Origin: Streptomyces sp. SCSIO 30461
GTDB lineage: Bacteria; Actinomycetota; Actinomycetes; Streptomycetales; Streptomycetaceae
Assembly: GCF_037023745.1 (NCBI RefSeq)
Contig: NZ_CP146101.1
Location: 4,766,001-4,830,000 of the forward strand
Direction of reading: 5' to 3'
Length of the DNA stretch: 64,000 nucleotides
Position 1 is the stretch's first letter, and the number at the start of each line of letters is the position of its first letter. The notes below the pieces were generated by a model. That model made no database searches. It worked only from the letters and a program-made list of their open reading frames with translations, and was not told the origin of the DNA. Of this stretch, positions 53,401 to 61,229 are shown piece by piece. Position numbers and translations under genes: made by a program.

Positions 53401-53752
53401 CATGATCTACGTGACCAACTGGGCACTGAGCGAGGCCAAGAAGAGGTACTCGAACGGAGCGAAGCAGAACGCCTACCGCCACTGCATCTGGCAGGCGATG
53501 CTCACCTGGTCGGTCGGGTCGTACCTCGCGAAGTCCCTCGGCAACGCGCACGAGAAGAACGCCGGCAAGTCCGCCGCGGCGAAGCGCGACTCAAAGGCCG
53601 ACTCGTACAACAACACGGTCGGCAGGAGTGTGGGAGGAAAGATCACTGCCTGGACCTACGGCAAGGCGAAGCAGACCGCGTGCCGGCTCTGCAAGGACAA
53701 GGTCAAGAAGCACAAGTTGAAGTCGAACGCGAAGGGGAAGACGTGGGTCTAG
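47441..53752 (+). CDS. RHS/YD-repeat polymorphic toxin-like protein with DUF6973-like C-terminus
   Basis: A 2,103-residue exported protein starting at GTG 47441 (AGGAGTGAGA ribosome binding site). A signal-anchor helix is at about residues 27-50 (RRLRPVAAAVVLTMAFEATV). A DNRLRE-like beta module follows at about 355-515 (ARSFLSFPMKNITGKLITAA), then Fn3-like segments. YD/RHS repeats run from about 860 to 1970 (YDAAGRLTKADD, YDSAGRVVTQTP). The RHS core ends near GVRLYDSATGRFLSTDRIVG. The variable C-terminal tip (about 140 residues) has KQNAYRHCIWQAMLTWSVGS, GNAHEKNAGK and a D-x3-NN-x-VGR pattern, as in DUF6973-type toxins. No immunity gene is recognisable directly downstream. It lies between inverted 93-bp repeats. 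Confidence 0.9.
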   Translation: MTGKFPWPGKRPNAPSVQPFLPPVQLRRLRPVAAAVVLTMAFEATVMVGTANLAMGVERTAVPADKAADAKDLGPATAGSVAAARLKAKIQNRRIEALDARTETSTVHVNPNGSVTEEAHTGPIRFKDDRGAWQDVDISLHKLSDGSVGARRHPHGLRLAGRSAAPKGLRSTGRKTASAGVPLVTLEGRTGQRIQLGWYGALPAPQIEGEENTVARYRNALPATDLLIESTRSGYEQFLELKDRSAVDASGAIAYSLTAKGLTAEAKPDGSVSFKDSKGRPVGAMPAPVMWDARVDTSSGEHERTVPVAVKVVQDGDTVTLTLTPDAKFLADPATQFPVTIDPAISVGASFDTFVQQGYTTDQSTSTDLKLGNNGSSQVARSFLSFPMKNITGKLITAAKLNLFAYHSWSCTPASWEVWSTGAAGTGSRWTAQPAWTTKYATSTQTKGFSSACNDGWVNADVTSLATAWAGNGNGSNHLGLRATNENEPAGWKRFNSGNAASNTPYLSVTYNSVPDLPTLIAPAAGAATNDTTPTLSAKALDGDGSQVTLNYEVWTSTGTSALRTGNSAAVASGAQADWTAALPAGSYKWRARATDGSATSAWSAFRTLVVDTTAPAATTVASAGFPAGQWSGTPDGNGDFTGDFTFTPPATDVKSVQWQLDGGAWQSIATTGSPVTATPVFRAGKHTLAARSRDAAGNVSATTAFTFFAGSGAALLSPGQGDRPARRTVLTGQGKTSDTGVRYQYRRGETDAWKDVPLADVRRRADNTALASWPAAVSGGLSEALVWNITSSLTEDGPIDVRAVFTDGSSTDASPATAITVDRKAGAAPTQAAGPGDVNMLTGDFVLTETDSSAFGLTASRTASSRRPSEGGQQEGQVAIFGPQWTAGAAAELSATESLYLRKTSNTSVAVVDIDGEETGFTATSGGGWKPEEGAEALTLTGSLTGSFTLKDTEGTVSQFTKIDAAATIWQLSQSSLPTDNSTTSLISEKVVVGSAVLARPKYVIAPTSAVTNATCASTPSTKGCRILEYQYATTTTATGSTPGDYAGQVARIRLWSTDPGAANATAAVVANYAYDASGRLREQWDPRVSPALKTTYTYDSAGRVVTQTPPGELPWTFSYGKAGSSTVAGEGMLLSASRPTLKPGSKDETDGGTAAASLVYDVPLTGAKAPNQLSPAEALTWGQTDAPTDATAVFPADQVPASHNGNDLNAGDYDKATTTYTNASGLQVNTGLPGRHLATTQYDSFGNVVLELGATNRELALGNADYQVTTQSQLGILADSPAERARKLATVSEFSADGKRQLQQYGPLHLVTLTQQLQGDSDSPTIAAGTQVAARQHTITRYDEGRPTDGSARVSDQPTTASTGAFIEGYPNDGDVRTTNTRYDWVKGLPTATVTDPNGIKLTRSSEFDAQGRILKSMQPKSNGADAGTVASRYWTADGTGACSGRPEWADLLCSSGPAGKITGGGSNPDELPTKTLEYNRLGQVTKVTETANGVTRTTVTTYDAVGRGTKSTITGGAGNAVPTQTITYDPANGQAVTVSDGATTVRHVTDRLGREISYDDGAGNVTRTEYDRRDRVTRRTDSVPSETTYSYQSLTGQPTGMHDSALGSTGDVSASYDSDGRLYKQRLPWNIDVEYNLDPTGNETSRYWHWESGWTIQGESVSENIHGQVVSRTTYTGGGAYQSYTYDAAGRLTKADDTQAGVTTHRSYGFDANTNRTSLVTTVDDVDGGAPTTKTVNSTYDTADRLISTGTVYDAFGRTTAQSSGAQNSYFANDLVRQITAGSERTTWDLDAAGRLASFTTENKDDNGTWSTASTKRNHYGADGDNPTWINEGDSRITRNLSDLTGDLIATTGATGDVVLQLTNIHGDVATQLPLVDATTPVVNSYDEFGNRLPGTDPARYGWIGAERRSSETPSTATLMGVRLYDSATGRFLSTDRIVGGNASSYDYCFGDPVNCYDISGNYAIGGLVPEAAICALFFLWCADMIYVTNWALSEAKKRYSNGAKQNAYRHCIWQAMLTWSVGSYLAKSLGNAHEKNAGKSAAAKRDSKADSYNNTVGRSVGGKITAWTYGKAKQTACRLCKDKVKKHKLKSNAKGKTWV

Positions 53753-53779
53753 CCGAACGGCTGTAGCGGTTCGGTGAAG

Positions 53780-53809
53780 GTGGGGCGGCGCCAGGTGGCG
53801 CCGCCCCAC
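53780..53809. terminator. 13-bp hairpin after the RHS gene
   Basis: Arms 53780-53792 and 53797-53809 pair exactly around AGGT, 28 bp beyond the stop codon. This is a strong terminator for the 6.3-kb transcript and directly abuts repeat copy B. Confidence 0.75.
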
Positions 53810-53813
53810 TGGG

Positions 53814-53906
53814 CAGTGTGCATCGTGAAAGCTGCAGTTCAGGTGGGCTGGTGTGCACGGGGTTCAGGGTGCTCGGGCTGGTCGCTGGAGGGCGTCCATG
53901 GTGAAG
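53814..53906 (+). repeat. 93-bp repeat, copy B
   Basis: Inverted counterpart of copy A (46249-46341), about 97% identical by eye. Copies A and B bracket the lipoprotein and RHS genes as inverted repeats 7.5 kb apart. Confidence 0.85.
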
Positions 53907-54066
53907 TGAGGTGCCCTCAGGCCCAGTCCACCCCCGCGATCGCAACTCCGATCGCCGCGGCTGGCCACCTCACCACGCCCAGGGCCAGATACGGGACCGA
54001 CCACGTCGCTGTGAACATCGCGGTGGCGAATACGCTCTGCGCGATCGGGAAGCCTGCCTCGCGGTG

Positions 54067-54201
54067 ACCAACACTGACATGGCCGCCGCCCGGATCGTCG
54101 ACTCGGGAGGCGAGACCCTGGTGCCGCCAACCGACTCTTCGTACGGCCGGATGTCGGTGGCCCGGGACGACGACGCCTTCTTCTGCGTCATCTCCGCGTA
54201 A
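54067..54201 (+). pseudogene. C-terminal remnant of a VOC (glyoxalase-like) protein
   Basis: Forty-four codons (TNTDMAAARIVDSGGETLVP, then SYGRMSVARDDDAFFCVISA) match the last betaalphabeta unit of a VOC-family protein, with the conserved PYGRM-like turn. The upstream half is absent, replaced by unrelated sequence. Its end overlaps the 3' end of the kinase gene on the other strand by 14 bp. Confidence 0.6.
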
Positions 54202-56090
54202 GGCGGCTGAATGGCGGGCACGGATGCACGAGATCACCGCCACAGGCGCAGCGTCGGCGGAGCTTGGCGAAGTCGACGCAGCGCGAACAGAACACCCGGT
54301 GACAGGCCCCGCAGACCGACAGCTCGGCGACCTGTTCCCCGGAGCGGCAGACGGCGCAGTGCCGCTCGCTGCGCCGCGCCAGCTCGGCACGTTCCGCCAG
54401 GAGCAGCCCACTGCGCCGCACCAGCTCCTCCGTGCCCGCAGAGATGGTGGTGCGTCCCGCTCCGTGCACCCAGCGTTCCGCGGCCTCCAGGCACATCCCG
54501 GTGAGCGGGTCGTCCTCGGGGCGGCCGTCAGCAGCCCAGAGCTCCGCACGGTTCTCCAGTCGCGCCGTCAGCCCACGCTCCGCCGGATTCCGGCCCAGGG
54601 CCACCGCTTCGATCGCGGCCCGGTCCTGGTGATTGACCGGAAGCCTCAGGGCGGGCAGGGTCCGGCCGACGGCGGCCCGCCTGCGGGCATAGTCGAGCTC
54701 GCCGCGTTGGAACGCGGCTTCGACCAGACAACGGAGCGTCTGGACCGAGATTGTGCCGGCGACGGTCGAGAAATGCTCCCGCAGCCCGGGCCACTGGGGA
54801 TCGGACTTGACCCTCCCGAGCCGTCCCGCCCGTACGCAGCGGATGAGTTCGACGGTGTCGATCCTGGAGTCGGGCAGCAGGTCGAGCAGCGCTCCGAGCT
54901 CCTTGAGATCCCCCGCCTCCAGCAGGTCCCGCATGGCGAGCACCAGCCAGCGCAGGGCCAGTCCGTCATCCTGGCTGCGATTGGGCTGGAGGGCGACCTT
55001 CGCGGCCGTGGCGCTGTCGCCGGTCAGCAGATAGTAGAGGCGCATCGCAGCCTTGGCCGAGGGGTTAGTCGGGTCCGCGGTGTAGGAGCGTCGAATGTAG
55101 GGCAGCGCGCGTTCGAGGTCGTCGAGGCTCAGCCATGCCTGGGCGAGGATCGCCGTGTCCGACTCAACCTCGAACTCCCCGAGCGAGTCCCAGGCCCGCG
55201 CCACCGCACCGAGCCGGTCCAACTCGGCCTGCCCACCCGTCTTTTCGACCAGTTCCACCAGGGACGTGGTCAGATGCCGCATGAAGGTCAGTGCGACGCT
55301 TCGGGGCATCGAACTCGTCTCCGTGGAGCTCCCCGGTGCCGATACCAGTCGGATGGTCAAGCCGGCACCGGGACCCGCGGGGACGGCTGCCGCCTTGGGA
55401 CGCTTACGCAGCACGGCCCAGGCCGAGGAGGGATCTGCCGGGTCTCCGAGGACACGGCTGGAGAGCTCTTCGATGCGCAGCAGCGCCGGCACGGTCTGCA
55501 GTTCGTAGAGGCGGCCGCACTCCGGCAGCCAGGCCGCCCAGCCGAAACTCGCGGAGACGAGGTGGCTGCCGGGACGCCGGGGGAAGGAGTTGGGCAGCAT
55601 CGGCATCGAATCCAGCGGATAGCGTGTCACGGCTTCCGCGCCAGCGCCGATGGCCAAGTCGGCCTGGTCTCCGAAGGCCAGGTGGCGGGCGAAGGTGTCG
55701 ATGATCTCCTGGGCACTGGGCCTGTCCGCTGGCGCGGTCACAAGCGTCCGCCTCACCAAGTTAAGCAGCCATTCCCAGTCGGCCCGGTCTGCTGGCTCGG
55801 CGGCCGCTAGGCCGTCCCGGAAGCTCGCTCCCCAGGCCCAGACGTCCATCGCTGACACCGCGAGGGCACCGTGCGCCTGTTCGGGCGCCGCGTACGCCGG
55901 TGTCATGCGCGAGCTGGTGGGTTGACCAGTCGGCGCCATGGTCTCCAGATCACAGAGCCAGGTCTGCCAACTGGCGGGCCGCTCGAAGATTTCGTCGGCA
56001 TAGTGGCCGAACAGGATGTTCTCGGGCTTGATGTCGCCGTGCACTATGCCGTGTCCGTGCAGCCGCACCATCGCGCCTTTCACGGAATCG
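54188..56090 (-). pseudogene. Headless protein kinase with C-terminal zinc-binding tail
   Basis: The frame (631 residues from its first Met at 56083) begins inside the kinase catalytic domain: HGHGIVHGDIKPENILFG (catalytic loop, HGD-type), LCDLETM where DFG is expected, AYAAPEQAHGALAVSAMDVW (P+1 loop and helix F). The N-lobe with the P-loop and catalytic Lys is missing, replaced by the IS4-like fragment at about 56090. After a helical, TPR-like region it ends in a Cys-rich RING/PHD-like segment (CAVCRSGEQV, CGACHRVFCSRCVDF, CACGGD). It cannot be an active kinase. The C-terminal domain looks intact. Confidence 0.78.
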
Positions 56091-56094
56091 AGTC

Positions 56095-57224
56095 TCTACC
56101 TGACACGGGGCGGTTCACCCCGTTGCGTGAGCTGTTGGCACAGGTGGGGCCGGGAGTGGCGGACGAGTCGACGCCGGGGGCGTTCTGGCGGGGACTGCGG
56201 TTGATGGCGATCGACGGCACCACGCTCGAGGCGGCCGACACTGCGGCCAACGAGGAGGCGTTGGGTCGGCCGGCGGCCCGGACGGGGGGACCGTCGGGGT
56301 ACCCACTGGCCCGGGTGGTGGCGCTGATCGAGTCCGGGACGCATGTGGTCACCGATGCCGAGGTCGGGCATTACCGGTCCGGTGAACGGGGCCTGGCGGC
56401 CGAGCTCGCCCGCAGCCTGCGGCCGGGGATGCTGGTACTGGCAGACCGGGGCCTGCCCGGGGTGCATCTGTGGAAGCAGCTCGCGGCAACCGGCGCCGAC
56501 CTGCTGTGGCGGGTGCCCAAGCTGTGGAAACTGACACCCGAACAGGTCCTCGCGGACGGTTCGTGGATCGCCACCGTGCACGGCGGCCGGGGCCGCAGCA
56601 GGCAACCGGTCCAGGACGTGCGCGTCCGGGTGGTCGAGTACGTCCTGGACGATGCCGGCCGCGCCCCGGACGAGCACTACCGACTCGCCACCACGCTCAT
56701 GGACCCAACCGCGGCCCCAGGCCGAGAACTGGCCGCGCTGTACGCGGAGCGGTGGGAAGCGGAGACCACCCTGGCCGAATGGAAGACCACCCAGATCGAC
56801 TCCGGCAACGTGCTGACCAGCAAGAGCCCCGACCTGGTAGAGCAAGAGATCTACGCGCACCTGGCCGTTCACACCGCACTGCGGTCCCTGATGCACACCG
56901 CAGCCCTCCACCACGCCACCCCGATCGATCCCGACCGGCTGTCCTTCGCCGCCGCCCTGCGCGCCGCCCGCCGCAGCGTCACTTCGCTGACCGGCGCTTT
57001 TCCCCCCTGAGCACCTGACCGCCGAGATCACCCACTTCTGCACCGAGCTGTGGCAGGAAATCAACCCACCCCGACGGCTGCGGACCGTCCTACGCCAGGT
57101 CAAACGCAAGATGTCCAAGTTCCCAGCCTGGAACCCCGGCCGTCCCAAACCTGTACAACCGACCAGGACGTCACACCAAGCAGTCAAGATCATCCCAGCC
57201 GTGAAACCGCCACCGGATCCCTAA
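56095..57224 (+). pseudogene. IS4-family transposase remnant
   Basis: The frame starts without a start codon at the kinase junction and gives a DDE transposase: MAIDGTTLEAADTAANEEAL (first Asp), MLVLADRGLPGVHLWKQLAA (second Asp), RELAALYAERWEAETTLAEW (YREK-like with the Glu), then TSKSPDLVEQEIYAHLAVHT. The N-terminal part (about 100 residues) is missing. After GAFPP a TGA at 57008-57010 interrupts it, but a shift in a run of six C restores the true tail (EHLTAEITHFCTELWQEINP up to 57222). Hence truncated on the left and frameshifted near the right end. Confidence 0.75.
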
Positions 57225-57316
57225 AGTCAACGGCATTGTCCATAAATCGCAAACTAAGGGTGCCCTGGGCGGGTACCCAACTGCCGCAGATTGCAGGGAC
57301 GTTGTAAAGTTTTCGT

Positions 57317-58531
57317 GTGGACAGCGCGGTTTTTCGGTTCGGGCAGTACGCGTTGGACGCGGACCGCCGTCGCCTCAGCCTTGACGGACGGCGGGCCGAC
57401 GTCGAGCCCGAGGCTCTGGAGCTCCTGTGTCATCTGGTCGAGCACCGGGGCCGCGTCGTGCCGGCGGAAGAGCTGCGCGACATGATGGGACACGGACGCG
57501 CGGTCGGCGAGGCCACACTCGCCGCCCTGATTCGCACGGCCCGTCAAGCGATCGGTGACAGCGACACACGACAGCAGATGATTCGCACCATGCACCCGCA
57601 CGGCTATCGCTTCGTCGCGCCGACGACGGTGGCTGCCACCCCTCCGGCCTCCTCGGCCACGGCCCCCGGCATCCCGGCAGGGGCGGAGGCGGACCACGAG
57701 GTCATCCGCTTCTGCCGGTCCGCCGACGGCACCCGCATCGCCTACGCCCGCACCGGCGAGGGCCCGCCCCTGGTGAAGACCGCCAACTGGCTGACCCACC
57801 TCGACCTCGACCGGACCAACCCGATGTGGGCGCACTGGTTCGACGGGCTCACCCGCGGCCGACAGCTCATCCGCTACGACGAGCGCGGCTGCGGCCTCTC
57901 CTCATGGGACATGGGCAGCTTCACCCTCGACGACCTGGTGGCCGACCTCGACGCCGTGGCCGACGCCGTCGGCCTCGACCACTTCCCTCTGCTCGGGGTG
58001 TCCCAGGGCGGCGCGGTGGCGGTCGCCTACGCCGCTCTTCGCCCCGAGCGCGTCAGCCATCTCATCCTCACCTCCGCCTATGCCCGGGGGCAGCAGATCC
58101 GTGCGGGCAGCGACGCCGAGCGCGATGCCGCCGAGGTCGACCTCAACATCGCCCGCGCCGGATGGCGTTCGCAGGACAGCAGCTTCCTGCGCTACTTCGC
58201 CTCCCAGTTCCTCGCCGACGCCACTCCCGCGGAGTGGGACGCGTTCGCCGCCTACCAGCGGCAGACGACCTCGCCCGCCAACGGTCTGCGCTTCCTGGAG
58301 GAGTTCACCCGCATCGACATCTCGGGCATCGCTCACGACGTGACCTGTCCCACGCTGATCATCCACGCCCGTGACGACGCGCGGGTTCCCGTCTCACAGT
58401 CCCTGGAACTGGCCACGCTCATCCCCGACAGCCGGCTGGTCCTGCTCGACAGCCGCAACCACCTGTTCACGGCGGACGACCCCGCGTGGCCCACCTTCCT
58501 CACCCACCTCTACAACTTCCTCTCCGAGTAG
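57317..58531 (+). CDS. OmpR-type winged helix fused to an alpha/beta hydrolase, paralog 1
   Basis: A 404-residue two-domain protein. Residues 1-100 are a Trans_reg_C winged helix (FRFGQYALDADRRRLSLDG; LLCHLVEHRGRVVPAEELRD; TARQAIGDSDTRQQMIRTMH; HGYRFVAP), normally found at the end of response regulators. Residues about 130-404 are an alpha/beta hydrolase: RYDERGCGLSSWD, nucleophile elbow LLGVSQGGAVAVAY (Ser), IIHARDDARVPV (Asp) and LLDSRNHLFTAD (His). There is no receiver domain or membrane segment. The protein may bind DNA and respond to, or be tuned by, hydrolysis of a small ester (inference). It starts at GTG 57317. The close paralog is at 61761-62996. Confidence 0.87.
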   Translation: MDSAVFRFGQYALDADRRRLSLDGRRADVEPEALELLCHLVEHRGRVVPAEELRDMMGHGRAVGEATLAALIRTARQAIGDSDTRQQMIRTMHPHGYRFVAPTTVAATPPASSATAPGIPAGAEADHEVIRFCRSADGTRIAYARTGEGPPLVKTANWLTHLDLDRTNPMWAHWFDGLTRGRQLIRYDERGCGLSSWDMGSFTLDDLVADLDAVADAVGLDHFPLLGVSQGGAVAVAYAALRPERVSHLILTSAYARGQQIRAGSDAERDAAEVDLNIARAGWRSQDSSFLRYFASQFLADATPAEWDAFAAYQRQTTSPANGLRFLEEFTRIDISGIAHDVTCPTLIIHARDDARVPVSQSLELATLIPDSRLVLLDSRNHLFTADDPAWPTFLTHLYNFLSE

Positions 58532-58655
58532 CCCGGCAGCCGGAACGCCTGCGGCGACGGGAGGGAGGACGGGCCCCGCGGGGCGCGGTGCACAGCCGTA
58601 CCGCCGGGCAGACGCAACCCGGCGCTGGGTGTTTCCCTGTGATGTTCTGACAGGA

Positions 58656-58688
58656 CGTCCGTGAAGTCGGCGGACGACTTCACGGACG
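58656..58688. terminator. 14-bp hairpin after paralog 1
   Basis: Arms 58656-58669 and 58675-58688 pair perfectly around a 5-nt loop. The hairpin lies 125 bp past the hydrolase stop, just before the IS701-type element. Confidence 0.72.
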
Positions 58689-58765
58689 CCGATGATCGTG
58701 TCGCGCCGGCGTGCCGGCCCGCGCGAACGGAGAACGACTAGTACTCCAGCTGTAGATCGTGATCT

Positions 58766-60082
58766 TCATGTCTGGGATGCGGCTTGCCGCCGGTAGTGAC
58801 TGGTGCGTGATCGTGCCTGGTGGCGGCGGCGCCAGTCGGACCAGGCAAGCCGGTGGGCCGCGTCGAGGACGGGCCGGACGACGAGCGCGATGAACAGGCG
58901 GCAGATCTCGTTGCAGGACAGCGGGATCAGGTCGTCCGGCGTGGGTCGGTGTGCGTGTTCGTCGGCGCGGACGACGGCGAGGAAGGCGTGGGCCAGCATC
59001 GCGAGGGTGACCCAGCGGGCCCACGAGGGGTAGCGGCGGACCTGGTGCTCATCCAGCCCGGCCAGTCCCTTCTCTGTTTGGAAGGTCTCCTCCACCCGCC
59101 ATCTGGAACCTGCGACCTTGACCAGGGTGGCCAGGGATGCCGGCGTGGTGGAGTGACAGCGGTAGTAGGCGAGTTCACCGGTGCTGCGGTTGCGGCGGAT
59201 CAGCAGCTGGTGGTGGCCCGGGGCTGCCTCGGCGAGGTCGATGACGGCCCAGTCGTAGAATCGCTGCCCCTTCGCGCCGTGTCCGGCCGAGAGCTTCTGC
59301 CAGGCCCGCTTCGGCACCTTCGCCGCCAGGGCATCGGCGCGGAACTTGCCTGCGCCGGTGGGCACTTCGGCCGAGCAGGCCACCGCGAGGACATAGCCGA
59401 TGCCGCGTTCCTCCAGAGCCGTACGGAGTCTTGGGTTGCCGCCGTAGACCTCGTCCCCGGTGACCCAGCCGACGTGGTGTCCGGCGTCCAGGAATCGTTC
59501 GATCATCGTGCGGGCCAGTTCCGGCTTGGTCGCGAAGACGGTGTCCTGGCCGAGTCCGGCTGCCCGGCAGCGGTCCGGGTCGCACGTCCAGGAGCGCGGG
59601 ATGTACAGCTCCCGGTCGACCGCCGCGTGCCCGCGCGTCCCGGCGTAGACGAGGTAGACCGCGACCTGGGAGTTCTCGATCCGGCCGGCGGTGCCGGTGT
59701 ACTGGCGCTGGACCCCGACCGTGTGGGTGCCCTTCTTCACGTCGCCGGTCTCGTCGACAACCAGGACCGCGGCCTCGTCATAGAGGTGCTCGACGACGTA
59801 TTCGCGCACGTCGTCACGGATGCCGTCGGCATCCCAAACGGCTCGGCACAGCAGATGCTGCATGCCGTGCGGGCTGGTCTCCCCGGCCCACTCCGCGATC
59901 GTCCAGCAGTTCTTGCGCGGCAGGTCCGCCAGCAGGCCCAGCACCAACCGCCCGGCCCGCATCCGTGGTTCGACCCGGACGAACCGGCCCGCGATCCGGC
60001 CCATGGCCACCTCGAACGCATCCCGCCAACGGACGGGATCTATGCTGTGACCTGCGGCCACCGTCTCATCGTTACTCCACAC
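58766..60082 (-). CDS. IS701-family transposase
   Basis: A 438-residue DDE transposase, apparently complete. Catalytic motifs: LVVDETGDVKKGTHTVG (first Asp), GWVTGDEVYGGNPRLRT (second Asp) and SRWRVEETFQTEKGLAGLDE (Glu). N- and C-terminal regions (EWAGETSPHGMQHLLCRAVW; LAWSDWRRRHQARSRTSHYR) match IS701 relatives. It starts at GTG 60082 and its stop overlaps the left inverted repeat by one base. No frameshift was found, so it should be active. Confidence 0.92.
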   Translation of the reverse strand: MWSNDETVAAGHSIDPVRWRDAFEVAMGRIAGRFVRVEPRMRAGRLVLGLLADLPRKNCWTIAEWAGETSPHGMQHLLCRAVWDADGIRDDVREYVVEHLYDEAAVLVVDETGDVKKGTHTVGVQRQYTGTAGRIENSQVAVYLVYAGTRGHAAVDRELYIPRSWTCDPDRCRAAGLGQDTVFATKPELARTMIERFLDAGHHVGWVTGDEVYGGNPRLRTALEERGIGYVLAVACSAEVPTGAGKFRADALAAKVPKRAWQKLSAGHGAKGQRFYDWAVIDLAEAAPGHHQLLIRRNRSTGELAYYRCHSTTPASLATLVKVAGSRWRVEETFQTEKGLAGLDEHQVRRYPSWARWVTLAMLAHAFLAVVRADEHAHRPTPDDLIPLSCNEICRLFIALVVRPVLDAAHRLAWSDWRRRHQARSRTSHYRRQAASQT

Positions 60083-60192
60083 AAGTCACGATGATCAACG
60101 GTGGCCGCACCCGTCTCCACACCGGCCCACCTTGGCTGAGGGCCCTGCTTAGCCCGTTTCACCGTAACGCTCAACAGCACAGGCCGATGGGC

Positions 60193-60546
60193 CTACGGTG
60201 CCGACAGGGCTGTGCGCTCGGCTTTCTCCAGCCAGTCGGTGTACCAGCGGGCGAACGTCACCGGCGTACCGTCGTCGTCGAGCAGCGGGGCGAGGTCGAC
60301 GTCGTCCACCCGGCAATCGGACCAGATCGTGCCACGGTGGCTGCCGTTGATGATCAGCCATTCTCTCTGGGCGCAGCCCAGGTGGGAGATCACGATGGCG
60401 CCGGCGGTGCGCTCCGGGGCGAACATGATGGCCTCCCACCGCTCGTCCCAAGCCTCGATGGCGTCGTCGAAGTCCTCGATGTCGTCGAAGTCCTCTCCAC
60501 CTGTGCCCCAATGCCCCAAACACCCTGCTGCCGGAAGGCCCTGCAC
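60193..60546 (-). CDS. SUKH (SMI1/KNR4)-like protein, IS701 passenger
   Basis: A 117-residue frame inside the IS element, from GTG 60546. Its C-terminal part has the SUKH-type run AGAIVISHLGCAQREWLIIN, then GTIWSDCRVDD and VTFARWYTDWLEKAERT. This is the typical end of SMI1/KNR4 proteins, a family of immunity proteins against polymorphic toxins and a frequent cargo of variable regions. The N-terminal 35 residues are acidic (EDFDDIEDFDDAIEAWDERW) and the start is not certain; the family's usual first helix is missing, so the gene may be 5'-truncated. Whether it protects against any toxin is unknown. Confidence 0.62.
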   Translation of the reverse strand: MQGLPAAGCLGHWGTGGEDFDDIEDFDDAIEAWDERWEAIMFAPERTAGAIVISHLGCAQREWLIINGSHRGTIWSDCRVDDVDLAPLLDDDGTPVTFARWYTDWLEKAERTALSAP

Positions 60547-60764
60547 CCGCCACCACGAGCCGCTGACGCACGCCCACCCACCACTGATCAGTCATGCGCA
60601 GACCGTACGTGCAGCCACCGACACCTGGGGCGCGGGCCCACTGCTACGGTCCCGACGGGCTCAAGACTGGCCCAACGCCCCAGACCCCTCAGCACAACAC
60701 GCACATCGGCCAGCTGAGGCTCTCGATCACGCCCCCAGCAAGATCACGATCTACAGCTGGAGTA

Positions 60765-61229
60765 CTAGCCGATGACGATGTCGCAGTCGGCCGTCCCGCG
60801 GGCGGCGATGGTGGCGAAGTCCGCCTGGACGAAGGGGTCGTACGCGGCCGCGGTGAGGGTGCGGGTCGACTTGCGGGGCACCCACTTCGTGCCGGTCGAG
60901 TGCCTCACGTCCGCCGCGTCCCACGACAGGTCACAGACCCAGTGGACGTTGCGGCCCGCGGGCCGCGGGTTGGTCGCGTCGGCGTCGATCCTCCAGTTGC
61001 CGTCCGCGTTCACGGTGAAGGTGATGTCGCCCCGCACGTTCTTGCTGCTGTCGCTCGTCTTGAACTGGACCGACATCCCGTCCGCCGCAACGTGCTTGGT
61101 GGTGGCGTTGGCGTGCGCGGGAACCGTTCCCAGCAGCAGGGAGCCCAGCCCCGCCCCCGTCGCGATCAGCAGCGCCAGCCCCCGGCGAGTCCGGGCCTGA
61201 CCGGACGTCCTGGTGTTGTCGAGTCGCAT
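60765..61229 (-). CDS. Small secreted protein of unknown function
   Basis: A 154-residue exported protein. The Sec signal is clear: basic start (RTSGQARTRRG), hydrophobic core (LALLIATGAGLGSLLLGTVP) and AHA-type cleavage site near residue 40. The mature part has two Cys (WVCDLSWD and TADCDIVIG), perhaps one disulfide, and no known domain. The stop codon TAG is part of the CTAG into which the IS701-type element inserted, so the gene is complete but its 3' flank is the IS. ATG 61229 is used. Confidence 0.82.
   Translation of the reverse strand: MRLDNTRTSGQARTRRGLALLIATGAGLGSLLLGTVPAHANATTKHVAADGMSVQFKTSDSSKNVRGDITFTVNADGNWRIDADATNPRPAGRNVHWVCDLSWDAADVRHSTGTKWVPRKSTRTLTAAAYDPFVQADFATIAARGTADCDIVIG

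Larger units (their letters stand above)
58742..60764. mobile_element. IS701-family insertion sequence with passenger gene
   Basis: A 2,023-bp element with perfect 25-bp terminal inverted repeats (58742-58766 and 60740-60764; outer bases TACTCCAGCT) and a CTAG target duplication (58738-58741 and 60765-60768), as IS701 elements prefer. It holds a full-length transposase gene on the reverse strand plus about 650 bp of extra DNA with a SUKH-like frame. The intact ends, intact transposase and exact duplication show a fairly recent insertion. The site is the TAG stop of the small secreted-protein gene, so neither neighbour was destroyed. Confidence 0.93.

Noticed and set aside
52841..53551. 236-codon reverse frame within the RHS gene
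   Set aside because: Antisense to the RHS core and toxin tip; looked at as a possible immunity gene but has no motif and no ribosome binding site.
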